From Marsupella aquatica (Eukaryota; Marchantiophyta): 64,000 nucleotides of DNA. Made by a program: the position numbers and the translations under genes. The first letter of the stretch is position 1, and every line of letters begins with the position of its first letter. Of this stretch, positions 33,604 through 45,521 are shown in pieces. The notes under the pieces were generated by a model that did no database searches, was not told the origin of the DNA, and was given only the letters and a program-made list of their open reading frames with translations. Where the stretch lies: contig OZ316891.1 of NCBI GenBank assembly GCA_973895155.1, positions 5,518,001-5,582,000 on the forward strand. Reading direction: 5' to 3'.

Positions 33604-36600
33604 ATGAGCTGGAGGTGTCATGGCAAGAACTATGCGGAGCTTATATCCAATCTCCAGAGTGAGTAATTTGGTTTCCTCTCGATCTTATATCCATTCTCCG
33701 TCGAGATGAATGAATGATTTCATCGTTTTCTCCATCTCTGACGATCTCTTTGATGATGAATATGCGGTCCTCGATCTCATTCCTCCTGTTTGGTCTCGTC
33801 GTTTGCCTTCACTGAGGACTGTGATACCGCATTTTCTCCTCCGTCGATCCAATTCGAGGACCTTATTAAATTTCCAGTCGGTTGGGGACGACACGCTATT
33901 CAATTGCGGCTCTGAACCTTTCGTTAAATTACTAACTCTTGGTGCGCTGGAATTGTTTTGTCTAGCCGTCAATGTCCCAATTGTCGTTATTCAGAGTCGT
34001 CTAAATGTCGGCACAACTGTCTTGCTTTCTTTCCCATTTCACCCGATTTGGGCCACGGGTATTATTAACCTTGACGCAAAGGCCACAATACTTGAAACTA
34101 AGAAACCGTGCGAAATAGCTTCCTCTCTGCCCGAAGGAATTTAGCCCTTAGATCCGACTAACATGAGAATTGTGTGCTATGCATTCAATTGTTGTTCCCC
34201 CACGCAATTAGCAATTTATATGATTTTTCTGGGGACTTGAGTTTCCTGAAGGAGAGTTTGGGCTGCACATGACTGGGGTCTCAATGGATGACGCTACCAT
34301 GGTTACTGGATGCAAAGGGTTTCTGCGGAAGCTTAACAAAGGGCATTTATAATAGAAGTTTCAGGAGAGCTATAACATAGGCACAATGTAGGATTGTGCT
34401 ACAAGGATGCATGGGATTGACGTAAAGACTAATATTTTGTTCGTACTGTGATAGAGCATAAAATTCTCCAATCACCTGAGGTGATAGCAGCCATGTCCAA
34501 GATTGACCGAGCACACTATGTGCCTGATGGGGCTGCTCCATATGACGATGCTCCCCAGAGTATAGGTATGTATTTCATCTACAGGTTGTTAACCTAAGAG
34601 GGAACAGGGTATCTTAATGTTTTGAAAGTAACGTGAGAGGCCCTGCAGCAAGCCCTATCCAGGTTATTCTTGCGTTGGGCGATTTTGTTGGGCAATTGTA
34701 TTACTCTCTAAGAGTACGCTGCATCCAGGCTGAAATTTCTTACTTTGGATTCCCACCCTAAGTCCACTGGTCGCGGCCTTCAATGTTACGTTATTGATGA
34801 TCAATGTCCGACGTCTTGCAGGATATGGAGCAACCATCTCAGCACCTCACATGGTACGTTACTAACAATGAGCGTCTTTGCTACGTACTTTTGCGAGCCA
34901 CATTCCTATTATAGTAATCTATATTGACAATCTGAACTGAGCAAAGATTTGTTTTAGGATGTGATAGTTCCAAGATGTAATGTCTGTACAGAGAAGATCT
35001 GCATTCTCGTTCATTCTGACCAGAAAAGCACTTATATGCCCACTAAGGTGCCAGCCATCCTGGGCTCTACATTTTAAGCCTGCAACTTCCCTTCCCGTCA
35101 CGTTGACGATCATTAACTCAACTCGAGCACTCATTAAGATCTGGTTCATTTTAATGGGTTGGGTGACAGCATGGTTACTGCCTCTCCTTACTTGCGGATA
35201 ACCTGAAGCCAGGAATGCATGTGCTTGACGTTGGTTCTGGATCCGGCTACTTGACTGCCGTTTTCGCACTTATGGTATGAATTCTACCCTGTAATTCCAT
35301 GCACTTGAACTTTGGATCGTGCCTTTCCGAGGACAAGAGCATGAAGTTTCCTTTGACTAAAAAGAGAGGAAAGTTCTTGCAATGCTGCGCTTGTGGTAGC
35401 CAGATGGCCACGGATACAAGGAAGAGGGAAAGACAGGGAAAAATTTATGATGTCATTTTCATGTCAAGTTATTCGCAAAATTTCCTTAAAATGTCTTAAC
35501 CCGAAGAAGTTGTTTAAGATTTACGAGTACATCCGGGATACAATTTTTTTATGAAAGGGTTTTAAATCCTTGCTCTATTCTTGGAAGGGTGTGCTTCAAT
35601 CTTGTCATGTTCTTTTTCATTCTTCTATTTACAAAGATCAGTGACAATATGGTGCAGCTATGGATGTTACTTGTGTCTTCAGCATGAGAAATTGTGTTAA
35701 TAAGTTCCTCTTCGATGCCGGTTGAATGTACTGAATGTCTTAAACAAGGTGGGAGATTCTGGGAGAACAGTCGGTGTCGAGCACATTCCAGAGCTTGTTG
35801 ATAGGTCAATTGATGCCATTAAGCGAGGCCCCGCTGGACATCTGTTAGATAACGGGCAAGTTGAGATTCATGGTAAGCTGACTCCTCGCAGTTTGGTTCG
35901 TGAACACTTGAGGATATAACGTGTAACCAAGGTTTTAAGGGCTGCTAATTAAATTTGAAGATCCTTTAGATGTTCTTTACATGATTTTGGACTTACTTTC
36001 GATGGTTTTGGAATTGGCAGTGGCAGATGGCAAAAAGGGATGGCCAGACACAGCACCTTACCATGCCATTCACGTGGGAGCTGCAGCAGCAGGTCCTTAT
36101 TCTCAACCACGGTTCCCTCCGTTGATTAGATTTACATACGGCTGAATTGGGGTCATACCACGAGGTCTTAGGCGTATTTCTGAATAAGGAGATTGTTATC
36201 TAAATTTATTTGTCCTGTTTTTACCTTCTGCCGCCTGTCTCACATGATCCCACATAAATCTGTGGTATGTCGTGTAGGTCACTGTGTCGGTCATTTGGAC
36301 AAAATGAGAGCATAGGACAAAATCGAGTGCATAAGTTGCGTTATCCTGTATCATTGTCTCAGACTTGGATGTCAGCTAGAAACGTTCTGATGCTGGGATC
36401 TATGGACATTCAGAACTACCAGAAGCCCTCGTGGATCAACTTGCCCCTGGTGGGAGGATGGTCATTCCTGTTGGCAAAACGTTGCAGGTAAGCTATCAGT
36501 TTTTAGGTCTGGGAATGTCCGTGATGCTTAAGTACTGACCTTTGGTCACCTGCCAAGGGGATATAGAAAACGGGATGATATGCCTCGTACCCTCACCGAA

Positions 36601-36790
36601 AATTAAAATCGCTTTGCATCGGGAGAAAATGTTTTCCAGTGAGTTTGCCCATGCGCAACCCACGTGGACTGATTATGTCCGTTGTTTACCCTGGTATTGA
36701 GCACAGGATCTGGTAATCATTGACAAGCTGCCGGACGGTTCCATTCTAAAGAAGTCCGAGATGGGGGTGCGCTATGTCCCCTTGGTGTAA
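33604..36790 (+). CDS. PIMT: Protein-L-isoaspartate (D-aspartate) O-methyltransferase, 8 exons
   Basis: Exons 33604-33658, 34455-34565, 34822-34853, 35170-35274, 35749-35872, 36021-36092, 36423-36487 and 36707-36790 splice in consistent phase at GT-AG sites to about 215 residues (family about 210-230). Motifs in order: '[18 protein letters not shown]', '[10 protein letters not shown]', 'TISAPHMH', the SAM loop '[16 protein letters not shown]', '[14 protein letters not shown]', '[12 protein letters not shown]', '[12 protein letters not shown]' and 'GVRYVPLV'. The enzyme methylates isoaspartyl residues in aged proteins, starting their repair; plant forms matter in seeds, spores and stress. Compared with relatives two tiny segments are absent (after NLQ, and before EALVDQL); they may be microexons I missed. 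Upstream of the chosen ATG the frame stays open back to 33244, so an N-terminal extension or targeting peptide is possible. Confidence 0.88.
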
Positions 36791-36991
36791 ATAGTTCAAA
36801 GACATTGTTATTGTCATACCTATGGGTATAGTTTGGTGGAACTTGTAATTAATTTTTCGGACATGTTTGTGAGATACCATCGCCAGATAAGCCTCGTGGA
36901 AACTGTAATTCTCAACAGGCATTGGTGATTTGTTTGATTGGCCAGCTCTGATATGCTTTCACACGTTAGTTTTATGAGTGCAAGAATTTTT

Positions 36992-37278
36992 ATGCACAAT
37001 GGAGTCAATGAATATTCCGCCCTTAAAGATTCTGATGACCGAAGACTGCAGCTGTGGTCATGAAGGCCAGTTTCGGGAGGACACTGCTTTAGAAATTTTT
37101 GTTTACTAATGCACAGTATTCGCTACAGACCACCATGCACAATGGAGTCAATGAATATTCCGCCCTTAAAGATTCTGATGACCGAAGACTGCAGCTGTGG
37201 TCATGAAGGCCAGTTTCGGGAGGACACTGCTTTAGAAATTTTTGTTTACTAATGCACAGTATTCGCTACAGACCACCA
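36992..37278. repeat. Perfect 143-bp tandem duplication
   Basis: 36992-37134 and 37135-37278 appear identical over 143 bases. About 200 bases after the PIMT stop, so probably in or near its 3' UTR. Identity implies a recent event (or an assembly artefact). Confidence 0.9.
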
Positions 37279-37279
37279 A

Positions 37280-38485
37280 GATATTGTTATCTAGCCTGTT
37301 CCTTTTGGAGCCAGTCACGTTCGTCATTCAATCCACCCGTCCGTGTTTCAAGCTTCATTGCAGCCCACAAAGCAGAGAATCTGGTTGTGGTCTGACCGCG
37401 CCAAAGCATTGATCGAATAAGCCATATCCAAAACGAGAACAATGCTTTCAATTCAAAGTCCCCCTAAGCCCCACATAGCTTGCACTAATGGACAACTTTC
37501 CAGACTCATCGACGGTGGAAGTTGCCACAGGGAGCAAAGCATAGCTAGGTGATGGTGGCGCCAGTAAACAATCATTTGAAGAAAATAGTCGCAGCAGTAT
37601 AGAATAGCAGAAAACGAATAACAATTTATGCAGAAATTCCAACAAAGGAGGATTTTGAGAACAATCCTGGGAAGCTGCTTAACAATGCCTTGCACCCTGA
37701 ACGAGACTCTGTGAAGAGGAAGGAGACTTGTGAAAGGCAGTTGCAGCCAGAGTCCCAAGGTCAACGGTTGAGTTAAAGTACGACGCTGTTGTAAGCCACT
37801 GAACAGGGATTTCTCAAGATACCAATGTCGATAATCACACAAACTAGATCAATATGACGTGAATAGCTCTCATGAAAAGCACGTACTGAGATGGCCGGAT
37901 AAAGATGTCATTGGTCTGTCAGCTTCTACAGACCAACAGTACTTGTATTTCGAATGAATTTACAATGCAAGTTATGACAAGTCACCCGTAAAATCATCGG
38001 AGATCCCACAGGGTTGAATTGCGAATAACATCGTGACATTATGGATACACGAAATAGAGTGTAGCCCCAAACTAGGCACACTAGAACAGACACCACTACA
38101 AGAATCAATGTAATGAGGATATAAAATACATGATGATTTGTCCCCCTGAAGTGAAAAATAACTATCCTGTACTACTAATCTTAATAATACACGATGGGCG
38201 GGGGCGCAAGGGCATCTGACCAGCTCTTATCAGTGACCCTCAGGGATGGCCGCCATCTATGAACTTGTATCCCACTTCTTCCCCACCTAATACGAATATA
38301 CATAACATAGCCAATTTTTACTTACATAAGGCAATGCAGTGTTGCTGGGTTTCATTCTTGAACCCGAAGTCGTCGATAATATTGTCCTGCCGAGCTGGAT
38401 GGAGGTAGAAGCCCTTCCTTTGATTTCCGTTGGTTTCCAGCGTCACAGCAGAATACATTGTAGAAATACGGTGCTTCAACTGAAA
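37280..38485. other. Intergenic, 3' flanks of two convergent genes
   Basis: Lies between the 3' end of PIMT (+) and the 3' end of the WRKY19-like gene (-). Short minus-strand frames at 37448-37842 have no recognisable content. The last few hundred bases should contain the 3' UTR of the WRKY19-like gene. Confidence 0.45.
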
Positions 38486-41311
38486 TCAACTCCGAGCAGC
38501 AAGAAACTGCCCAACATCATCTGTACCAAAGGCCCCCAACTGTTTTTGTTTCTGCAAACCTTCCTCCATAAGATTAATAGGCACAGGTGCATTTGCAACT
38601 TCAGAAGCATTTGACCACCTCATATCCATAGATTGAGATGATGTAGCAATTCCAAGAGAAATAGGGTCCGGGCCTCCCACATCACTTACTTCCCTAGAGA
38701 GCATAGCCATGAGTCCACCTCCGTGAACTCTGCCCTCAGAATGAACAGCACCCCCGTGGGCAGAAGACCTAACTCCCATGCTAAGTCCTTCAGCAATAGT
38801 CGGAGGCCTAGGTGGCCTCCCATGGTTAAGCCTACTGCCACCTGTGTCTTTATTCTGCATGGACAGAGGAACTAGAACTTGTGGTGGTATCAGCGGCTGA
38901 CCAATAGAGAAACCTGCTGGGAACGATGGAGATATAGAACTCTGTGAATTGCTCCTCTGCAACTCAGAGCCAGCAGATTTCGAAGAGCCCAAGCCAGATG
39001 TATTCCCAGTTTTGCCAGTTAAAACTGTCGAGAAAAATTGTCCAGTGAGTCCAGTGGACGTGTTGCTATCATCCTTACCGCTGTAAGCACTAGAAGATCC
39101 AGAACTCACATAAGTACTGCTGCCGAACATTCCCTGAGAGCAAGAGGAGGACGTTCCCATTCCAAGCCTGCTCTGTCCAACGCCAGCGACTAACCCCCGA
39201 AACAGTCCAGGAGTAATTCCAGGACCCAATCCTGTGCCTCCATGCACCCTCCGATCCTGTACTTGAGCACTGTGAGCTGCACACAGACCTGTTTTCCCTC
39301 GAGCAAATTTGTCGCAAACCTCTCCTTTACCAGGCTCCCCGAATCCAGAGCCTTCCACTCCCCACTGGCATCGTTTCCCTCCACCGTGGGCTTTGCAGAA
39401 ATCTGTACTCCCCTGCGCACTTTTCCCACAATCTACCACTTTACATCTCTTCCCTCCGCCATGGCGAACACAGAAATCAGTCCTCCCACGTGCACTCTTC
39501 GTGCACCCTTGCACCTGACAACGTTTCCCACCTCCATGAGCTACGCAATAGAGAGTTCCGCCGTGAACAGACTTTGTGCAAATGCCCCCTCCATCGAACA
39601 TGCATCTCTTTCCACCGCCGTGTCCCTTGCACAGAGGAGTGCTCCCTTCCGCACCTTTACTACATCCCTGGATCATGCACCGTTTGCCTCCTCCGTGAGC
39701 CTTGCAGAACATCGTGGATCCTTGAGCTCCTTTGGTACACCCGACAAAATGGCATCGCCGTCCTCCTCCATGCGAAATGCAGAGACCTGAGTAACCTTCT
39801 GCGCTTTTGGTGCATCCCTCTGTCAGGCATCGCTTCCCTCCACCATGGCGAATGCAGAGACCCGAGCGCCCACGTGCAGCCTTGTCACAACCCTCATGGG
39901 AACACCTCCGTCCTCCCCCATGACCAATGCAGTAATCAGTTTTCCCCTCCGCACTCTTCGTGCATCCCAGATTTTGGCAACGACGTCCACCACCGTGAGC
40001 TTTACAGTACACAGTCCGTCCTTCAGCGCCTTTGTTGCATCCATTTTTCTCACAGCGCTGTCCACCTCCATGCGCAATACACAACCCAGATGCTCCCCGA
40101 GCTCCTTTGCTGCAACCACGAAATTTGCAGACCTTACTGGCACGGTCAGAGAGGCCTGAAGCACCGCTTGTGGAGGTCGTACCGCCGCTTGTAGAAGCGC
40201 GAATGCTCATCGACAGGTCCTGCTCTGCACAAGGCTGCTGCTCTTCAGGCACACGCATTGTCATTAACTCAGGGAAGGAGATAAGAGGAGCGGGACGTTG
40301 CTGCTGTATTGCTGTGGGTTGGGGAATTGGGCTGCCGCTACTGATGTTAAGCGTGCTTCCCATCAACAAAGCTGGCATGAATCCACCGCCAGTTTTCGAC
40401 ATTCGGGCGGACGATGAGCCCTCATCCACAACGGGTACGCCATCCAGGGTGGTCGCATACTTCGGCATTTCACTGGAATTTCCTCCAGCCGGTGCAAGCC
40501 CCAAGTGCATGCCTTCCCCTACCACACTGCTCATGTTCGGTGAGCGGCCTCCTCTCACCCTACCCTCTAGTGAAGGATTCGCCCCCAGTGTCTGCCCCAA
40601 CTGCAGTAGCGTTCCCTGATCCTCACTTGGGACTACCTTAGACACTCTGCGACCACCACCATAATCGACCGCAATGTCATCGGAACTGGCAGAGACGTGG
40701 TCGAGGCCTCGGCTCAATCCCAGATTCATGGTCGAATCGCTCTGCGCATCTCGTGCCCTGTCAAATCGTCCTCCGCCTGCATTCGAGCCCAGATCTTCCA
40801 TACTACTTCCCCCCTTGGCTGAACCCCAAAACAACACAATGCCCTCCGAGTCTTCTTCATTGTCGCCATCGTCATCCCCATCTGAGTCGCCTCGTGTACC
40901 AACTTCTCGTCGTTCCTTGCTAGCTTTCCTTTTCCGTTTCGTTCCCTTGGAGTTTTGACTCAGAGGTGCATCCATTGACTCCATTCCAATGTCCCGCGTC
41001 TGCCCCATGGCTGAATCCTGCTGTCCTGTGTCGGGGGCCGTGGACCATGTTTTCAATCTAAGAATAGTCTCGTGCATATCGTCATCCTGTTCTCTGCCCA
41101 AGCCGGAAAGGTCGCCACCAATGGACAGCGTTGTGGTTGGAGAGCCACCCGAAAACCAACCATAGTTGGTGTCCATGCTCTTAAACTTGTGAAGAGAGTC
41201 CTGGGAGGAGTTGGAGATGGTCGAACCATGTTTGCTAATGTAGAATCCAGTCCGGACGTCCCCATACGTCTCCCTGTGCACGGGGAAGAGCTCTCGCGAT
41301 GAAGCATCCAT
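38486..41311 (-). CDS. WRKY19-like cysteine-rich repeat protein, single exon, 941 aa
   Basis: One long uninterrupted frame. Residues of about 390-675 carry eleven tandem repeats of about 24 residues with the pattern C-x3-C/GC-x-K-x-A-x-G-x4-C-x2-H-G-G-G-(K/R)-R-C (for example 'CTKSAEGKTDYCIGHGGGRR'). The regular C..C..C..H spacing suggests zinc binding. The flanks are Ser/Gly-rich and probably disordered; a basic patch 'KGTKRKRKASKERR' with a following acidic run (about residues 125-160) is a likely nuclear localisation signal. Plant databases often label this family 'WRKY transcription factor 19-like', but no WRKYGQK motif is present here. It probably acts in the nucleus with nucleic acid or chromatin; that is inference. 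Start at ATG 41311 fits the N-terminal 'MDASSRELFPVHRETYGD'. Confidence 0.85.
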   Translation of the reverse strand: MDASSRELFPVHRETYGDVRTGFYISKHGSTISNSSQDSLHKFKSMDTNYGWFSGGSPTTTLSIGGDLSGLGREQDDDMHETILRLKTWSTAPDTGQQDSAMGQTRDIGMESMDAPLSQNSKGTKRKRKASKERREVGTRGDSDGDDDGDNEEDSEGIVLFWGSAKGGSSMEDLGSNAGGGRFDRARDAQSDSTMNLGLSRGLDHVSASSDDIAVDYGGGRRVSKVVPSEDQGTLLQLGQTLGANPSLEGRVRGGRSPNMSSVVGEGMHLGLAPAGGNSSEMPKYATTLDGVPVVDEGSSSARMSKTGGGFMPALLMGSTLNISSGSPIPQPTAIQQQRPAPLISFPELMTMRVPEEQQPCAEQDLSMSIRASTSGGTTSTSGASGLSDRASKVCKFRGCSKGARGASGLCIAHGGGQRCEKNGCNKGAEGRTVYCKAHGGGRRCQNLGCTKSAEGKTDYCIGHGGGRRCSHEGCDKAARGRSGLCIRHGGGKRCLTEGCTKSAEGYSGLCISHGGGRRCHFVGCTKGAQGSTMFCKAHGGGKRCMIQGCSKGAEGSTPLCKGHGGGKRCMFDGGGICTKSVHGGTLYCVAHGGGKRCQVQGCTKSARGRTDFCVRHGGGKRCKVVDCGKSAQGSTDFCKAHGGGKRCQWGVEGSGFGEPGKGEVCDKFARGKTGLCAAHSAQVQDRRVHGGTGLGPGITPGLFRGLVAGVGQSRLGMGTSSSCSQGMFGSSTYVSSGSSSAYSGKDDSNTSTGLTGQFFSTVLTGKTGNTSGLGSSKSAGSELQRSNSQSSISPSFPAGFSIGQPLIPPQVLVPLSMQNKDTGGSRLNHGRPPRPPTIAEGLSMGVRSSAHGGAVHSEGRVHGGGLMAMLSREVSDVGGPDPISLGIATSSQSMDMRWSNASEVANAPVPINLMEEGLQKQKQLGAFGTDDVGQFLAARS

Positions 41312-43720
41312 ATTCTCATCTCATACTGCTGCAGATTCCGGCAAACTCATGGTCACCAACCGATCGAGCATTCGAACACCACTAGACTGTAGAAATGACA
41401 AACAACCAACAAGCCATTCACTCTTCACTCATCTGCTGCTCTGTACCAAGCCCTCCCCTCTAAAGAGCGGAGGAGAGGAACCCCCGTCTGCTTTCAACAA
41501 AAAACGCACTAATTACTCATAGAAATTCTGACCATCGTATTCAGGTCAACAGTACGGAATCCTGTGAACCATCTGATCCTACCACAGCCAGAAGGACTCC
41601 AGTATCATGATTGCATATTGTAGTACTTGTAAACAACGAAAGCGGAGGGGAGTAAGGCTTGTGATAAAATCCTAGGTCGGGCGTCAGACCCTATCGTAGA
41701 TGTTCTACGACTTCCAAGTGAGGAGGATTCGGAGAGAACAGGAAGAACAAACTAACGTGGACAGCAAGACAAGCATACAGCAAAGGCGTCAAAACGTTGT
41801 AAAGACTTCTCCATGGCGTTGAAAGGACACGACGAACCATACTCATGGCCAATGAGCTAACCGCAATTCTCATGGGCATCAGCCAAACAAGTTGAAAATC
41901 TCACTCCAGCTGATCATTCCTTCCGCAACCTACCACCACCATCTATCATAGGCCGGTGGGGACAGTCAACCTCCACCGGAACTAACCTAAGTTTGACCAC
42001 GGACGTTCACGAGTAAAGAACAGTGGCAATTTGCTGAGGAAACAGAGCAAGCAGAAAATTATGCTAGGGAAGCAAGACAGCCGGCAAACCCGAATCCACG
42101 AAAGACGATGACCTACAGATTCCAGTTGGTCAATTGGTGTTACAGATTGATGAGATGAACCTTCTGTAAACAACGGTGATAGTACACAAATCTGACTCCT
42201 TGGCGTTCTTGAGTAAAAATTGCCGTCAGCCATCAATCGGATTTCAAGTTCAAACCCAATAACTTGATCTGGAAATGTCAAGATAACCAAAGCGTGTAGC
42301 CCCACCGGCAGTCCGATGTGTGAGGCGAATCCTCATACGCCGTTTCAGAACATCGTATTTGGCAAAAGCCACCGAGCCAGGAGTAGGGTCTCAAATCCCG
42401 GTACTCATGTGAGGGATACGCTAGATGTCCACTTCCACAGAGAGTGAGCCATTCCAAGGGACTTCTAATTTGTCCCATGGTAGACAACCTAAGAACTGAA
42501 GACGTTGAAAGAGATAATAACGGAAGATTTCAAACGGAAGGACAATTTGCAGCTTGGTTGCACCCGTCGGCTGGGGAAATGATTGTACGACTGACCCTTA
42601 TTTCTCTGAGGCACCTTACATAGCCACAACCCTTTACGCGGCCTAAGTGATAGTTACTCCACAATATCTTAAGCAGGTTCAGTCCACCATCACCGGTAGA
42701 GGAGGGTTGCAGCGTCAATATGAAGAGGAAATTTCCACAAGCCCCTGTAAGCTCCGATTCCGTTGGAGAAACAATCCACGAGTACCCGCGGTTGATCACT
42801 GTCCTACCAGACACAACGACAGACAGACTGACGCCAGACGAATCCCTACAAGGCAGATCACAAATTGTGACACAGGTGTTGAACGAAAGAACACATAGGT
42901 CATCATCAGCTTCCAAGACTCCAACACTCTCAAATCGAGAACCTCTCGCTCGCTTGGGCATCCCTTCCCATGATTAAATCGACCACAAGGATACTCGAGA
43001 AACGTACAGCATCCTGACGATCCTGGGATGCATCCCTCCCTCCCTCCCTCCCAGCTCCCTGCCTGCCTGGCTCCACACGCCCGCGACGCACAGTTGAGAC
43101 AGACACTAGAAAGCACCCCTTCAATCAACGCCCGCTGCCTTGACAATTGCAGACACACACCGACAGAGTATGCGACGCAAGGATTAACCGGTCCCCTCCA
43201 ATCCAATCCAATCCGCCTAGAAATTAAACACATCAACAAACACCCCTCGCCCCCTTTCATTCGCCGGGAATCATCGGCCGCAGCAGCTGGAGCAGCAATA
43301 CTGGCAAGAAGGGACCCTATCGCTTACGCAACCTTCCCACAAGAGAATTAAAAAAAGCAAATTAGCCGACCATTCAGACTCGAGGGAGGCACAACGACAC
43401 GAGAAGCCCGTCATCTCAGTCAGACAAGTCAAGCGAAGAAGAACCTCATCGGCCGGGACGTACCTCACAAACCAAAAAATTACAGGACCCGTGACTCCGC
43501 GAGGCCGTCCCCACGCACCCGCCCGCCCATTTCTCCCTGCCGTATAATTATACGATTATATCCTCCCTCCAGTCCTCCGTCCTCGAAATTCAACCCCGCA
43601 AGCAGCCTACAGCAGCATCCTCGAGCTCGCCGGACCAGAAGCAGAAGCAGAGCAGCAGCAGAATCGATCATCGAGCACTCGCGCTCATCATGATTCCCAC
43701 CCATCAGCAAAAACATCATC
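41312..43720 (-). other. Probable 5' leader with intron(s) and promoter of the WRKY19-like gene
   Basis: GC content rises here compared with the surroundings. Frames on the minus strand (for example 42961-42530) show no domain and may be chance or upstream ORFs. A CTCCCTCCCTCC run lies near 43036-43052. No exon edges can be fixed without transcripts. Confidence 0.35.
43541..43554 (-). promoter_or_regulatory. Perfect palindrome CGTATAATTATACG, TATA-like
   Basis: A 14-bp perfect inverted repeat in GC-rich DNA, suitably placed to be a core promoter element for the minus-strand WRKY19-like gene. No other support. Confidence 0.3.
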
Positions 43721-43940
43721 CTCCCCGTGCAGAGGGGCCGAATGGGCGACGCGGGAGGCAGGGGAGGGAGGGGGAATGGAATTTAGGGCAAGCGAAGAAG
43801 GTTGTCGCTTCTGTCGCTTCTTTTGTTTCCTCCTCTCCCTCGAAAAAGATTTTTTATCGGCCACAGTTTGTCGCTTCTCTCTGCGCGATGTGAGGCTCAC
43901 ACGGCATGTCCCGGTTGGTGCTGGCTTCCCTAGATCCCTC

Positions 43941-44095
43941 GATCGCGTCAATCCATCCGTCCGTCCGTCCCTCCGTGGCACGCGAGGCGCCGCAGATCCC
44001 TCGATCGCGTCAATCGATCCGTCCGCCTCCCTCCGTCGCACGCGGTGCACCGCACCGCACCGCACCGCACCCCACCCCACCCCACCCCACCGGTT
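43941..44095. repeat. Simple repeats (GTCC)n, (CGCAC)n and (CCCAC)n
   Basis: Short runs: 'tccgtccgtccgtccctccg' around 43957-43976, then pentanucleotide runs cgcac and ccacc at 44040-44090. A roughly 60-bp block with 'gatccctcgatcgcgtcaat' is duplicated (43934 and 43997). Confidence 0.8.
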
Positions 44096-44109
44096 CCCTT
44101 TTCCCGACC

Positions 44110-45515
44110 ATTTTTGTAAAGGATAATGGTGGTCTGGTCAGTAACCCCTCTACCAGAAAATGACCGTGACAGGTGTTAGTTGGAAAGCTTTTGTGAGTTT
44201 TCTTGGAGCAGGGTTAAGGTCTAGTGTAGGACCCTGCCCAGATCCACACTGTAATATTCATTATTTCAAAGCTGGTTACACAGCCATAACATGCGTTCTA
44301 TTCAAAAATTAGACTTTCGTCTGATATGTGCAAAGAGGGCTCCAGTACACGAAACATGTGGGTGCAAAATTCTCTGGAAAGATATATGTACAATTACGGG
44401 TAAGACCACAAAACCCTATGTGGAACCCTTATGGATAAGTGCATAATATTTCTATGTAGAGTTGGGGTTTCAGTTATGAGATCATTGACATGGGTAACTG
44501 ATAAGGATGTAAGAGCAGCCAAAAGAACCATTGTCTTACTTATCTATAAGTGCAAAGTCGGACGATAAGCACTTATCACATAGTGCAAACCACATTTAAC
44601 TGGTTCAGAAGAGTTGACTATACAGTAGGTTGTGGTTGCTGTTTGATGCACTTTAAGGTCAAGGTTTGACTCTGGTTACCCTAACTCAGACTCTCCCAAC
44701 AGTAAGAGCTCTACTTCAATGGCAATTAAATCTGCTCACATTGTCGAGATTTGTAGGCTATTTGAAGGAGAGTGAATGGCCCTATTCCATCAGCAATCAA
44801 ATGTGCCCTGAGAGAGTGATTGAGGGTGATTGGCTAGAACCTCTGATATTTGAAGGTTTGAGGGCAAAGTCCACGGATCCACTTTGATAGCTGAAGGAAT
44901 AGTGATCTCGCTTTGGAAATTGAGGGAAAATTAGTATTTATTCGTTTATTTGCGCATAAGTTGGGCCATACTTAGTGTTGAATATAGCTTTTATTATATA
45001 TAAGCCCGTATGCTTTACACCTATTTTATGTAGGTTCCATGACTTTGCTAACTCTGATCTAACTTGACGTGATAGTTTCTTTTGGATAGCGAATGTAGGC
45101 AATCACCTACTCTGTTGTAATTCATTACAACTGTAATCACCCAGGGTTGGTAAGAAAATGTGTATCAAAATTTAAATAGGGTCTGACGTCCATTGCTAGA
45201 TTGTAACAGGTGACCCTAGGTTCATGAGTGTAAATATGGGAAACTTCTCCTGGGGAAAAATTGGGGAACCTCAGTAAACTCCCATCCACATATTCCACAA
45301 GTATATTTTGGTTCCATTGCCAGAATGCACCCACACCAGTTGAGGTAAGTTTGGATTACACTAGTAGGCAGAGAGGAGAAGCCAGCATGGATTGTCTCAG
45401 CCCTGATAGACTCTCGTGGCATTGCAATTCAGCTCCTTTAATTAGCAAAGGTATGCACGTTGTCTACATCATGTCTTTGCTCCAGAGAAGCAAATTTTTG
45501 GACGTGAACGAGGCC
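44110..45515. other. Intergenic between the WRKY19-like and 3xHMG-box genes
   Basis: AT-rich, no frames with recognisable content. The last part should hold the 3' UTR of the HMG gene. Confidence 0.45.
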
Positions 45516-45521
45516 AGGTAT

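Noticed and set aside
33710-34144. A 144-codon ORF in PIMT intron 1
   Set aside because: Lies between well-supported splice sites, has no domain and no homolog that I recognise.
39242-40958. Long plus-strand frames opposite the WRKY19-like gene
   Set aside because: They are complements of the cysteine repeat array and carry no domain of their own.
38486-41311. A true WRKY transcription factor
   Set aside because: No WRKYGQK motif or WRKY zinc finger in the 941 residues; only the family nickname is shared.
42530-42961. A 143-codon minus-strand gene upstream of the WRKY19-like gene
   Set aside because: No domain and located where a leader intron is expected; kept only as a possible upstream ORF.
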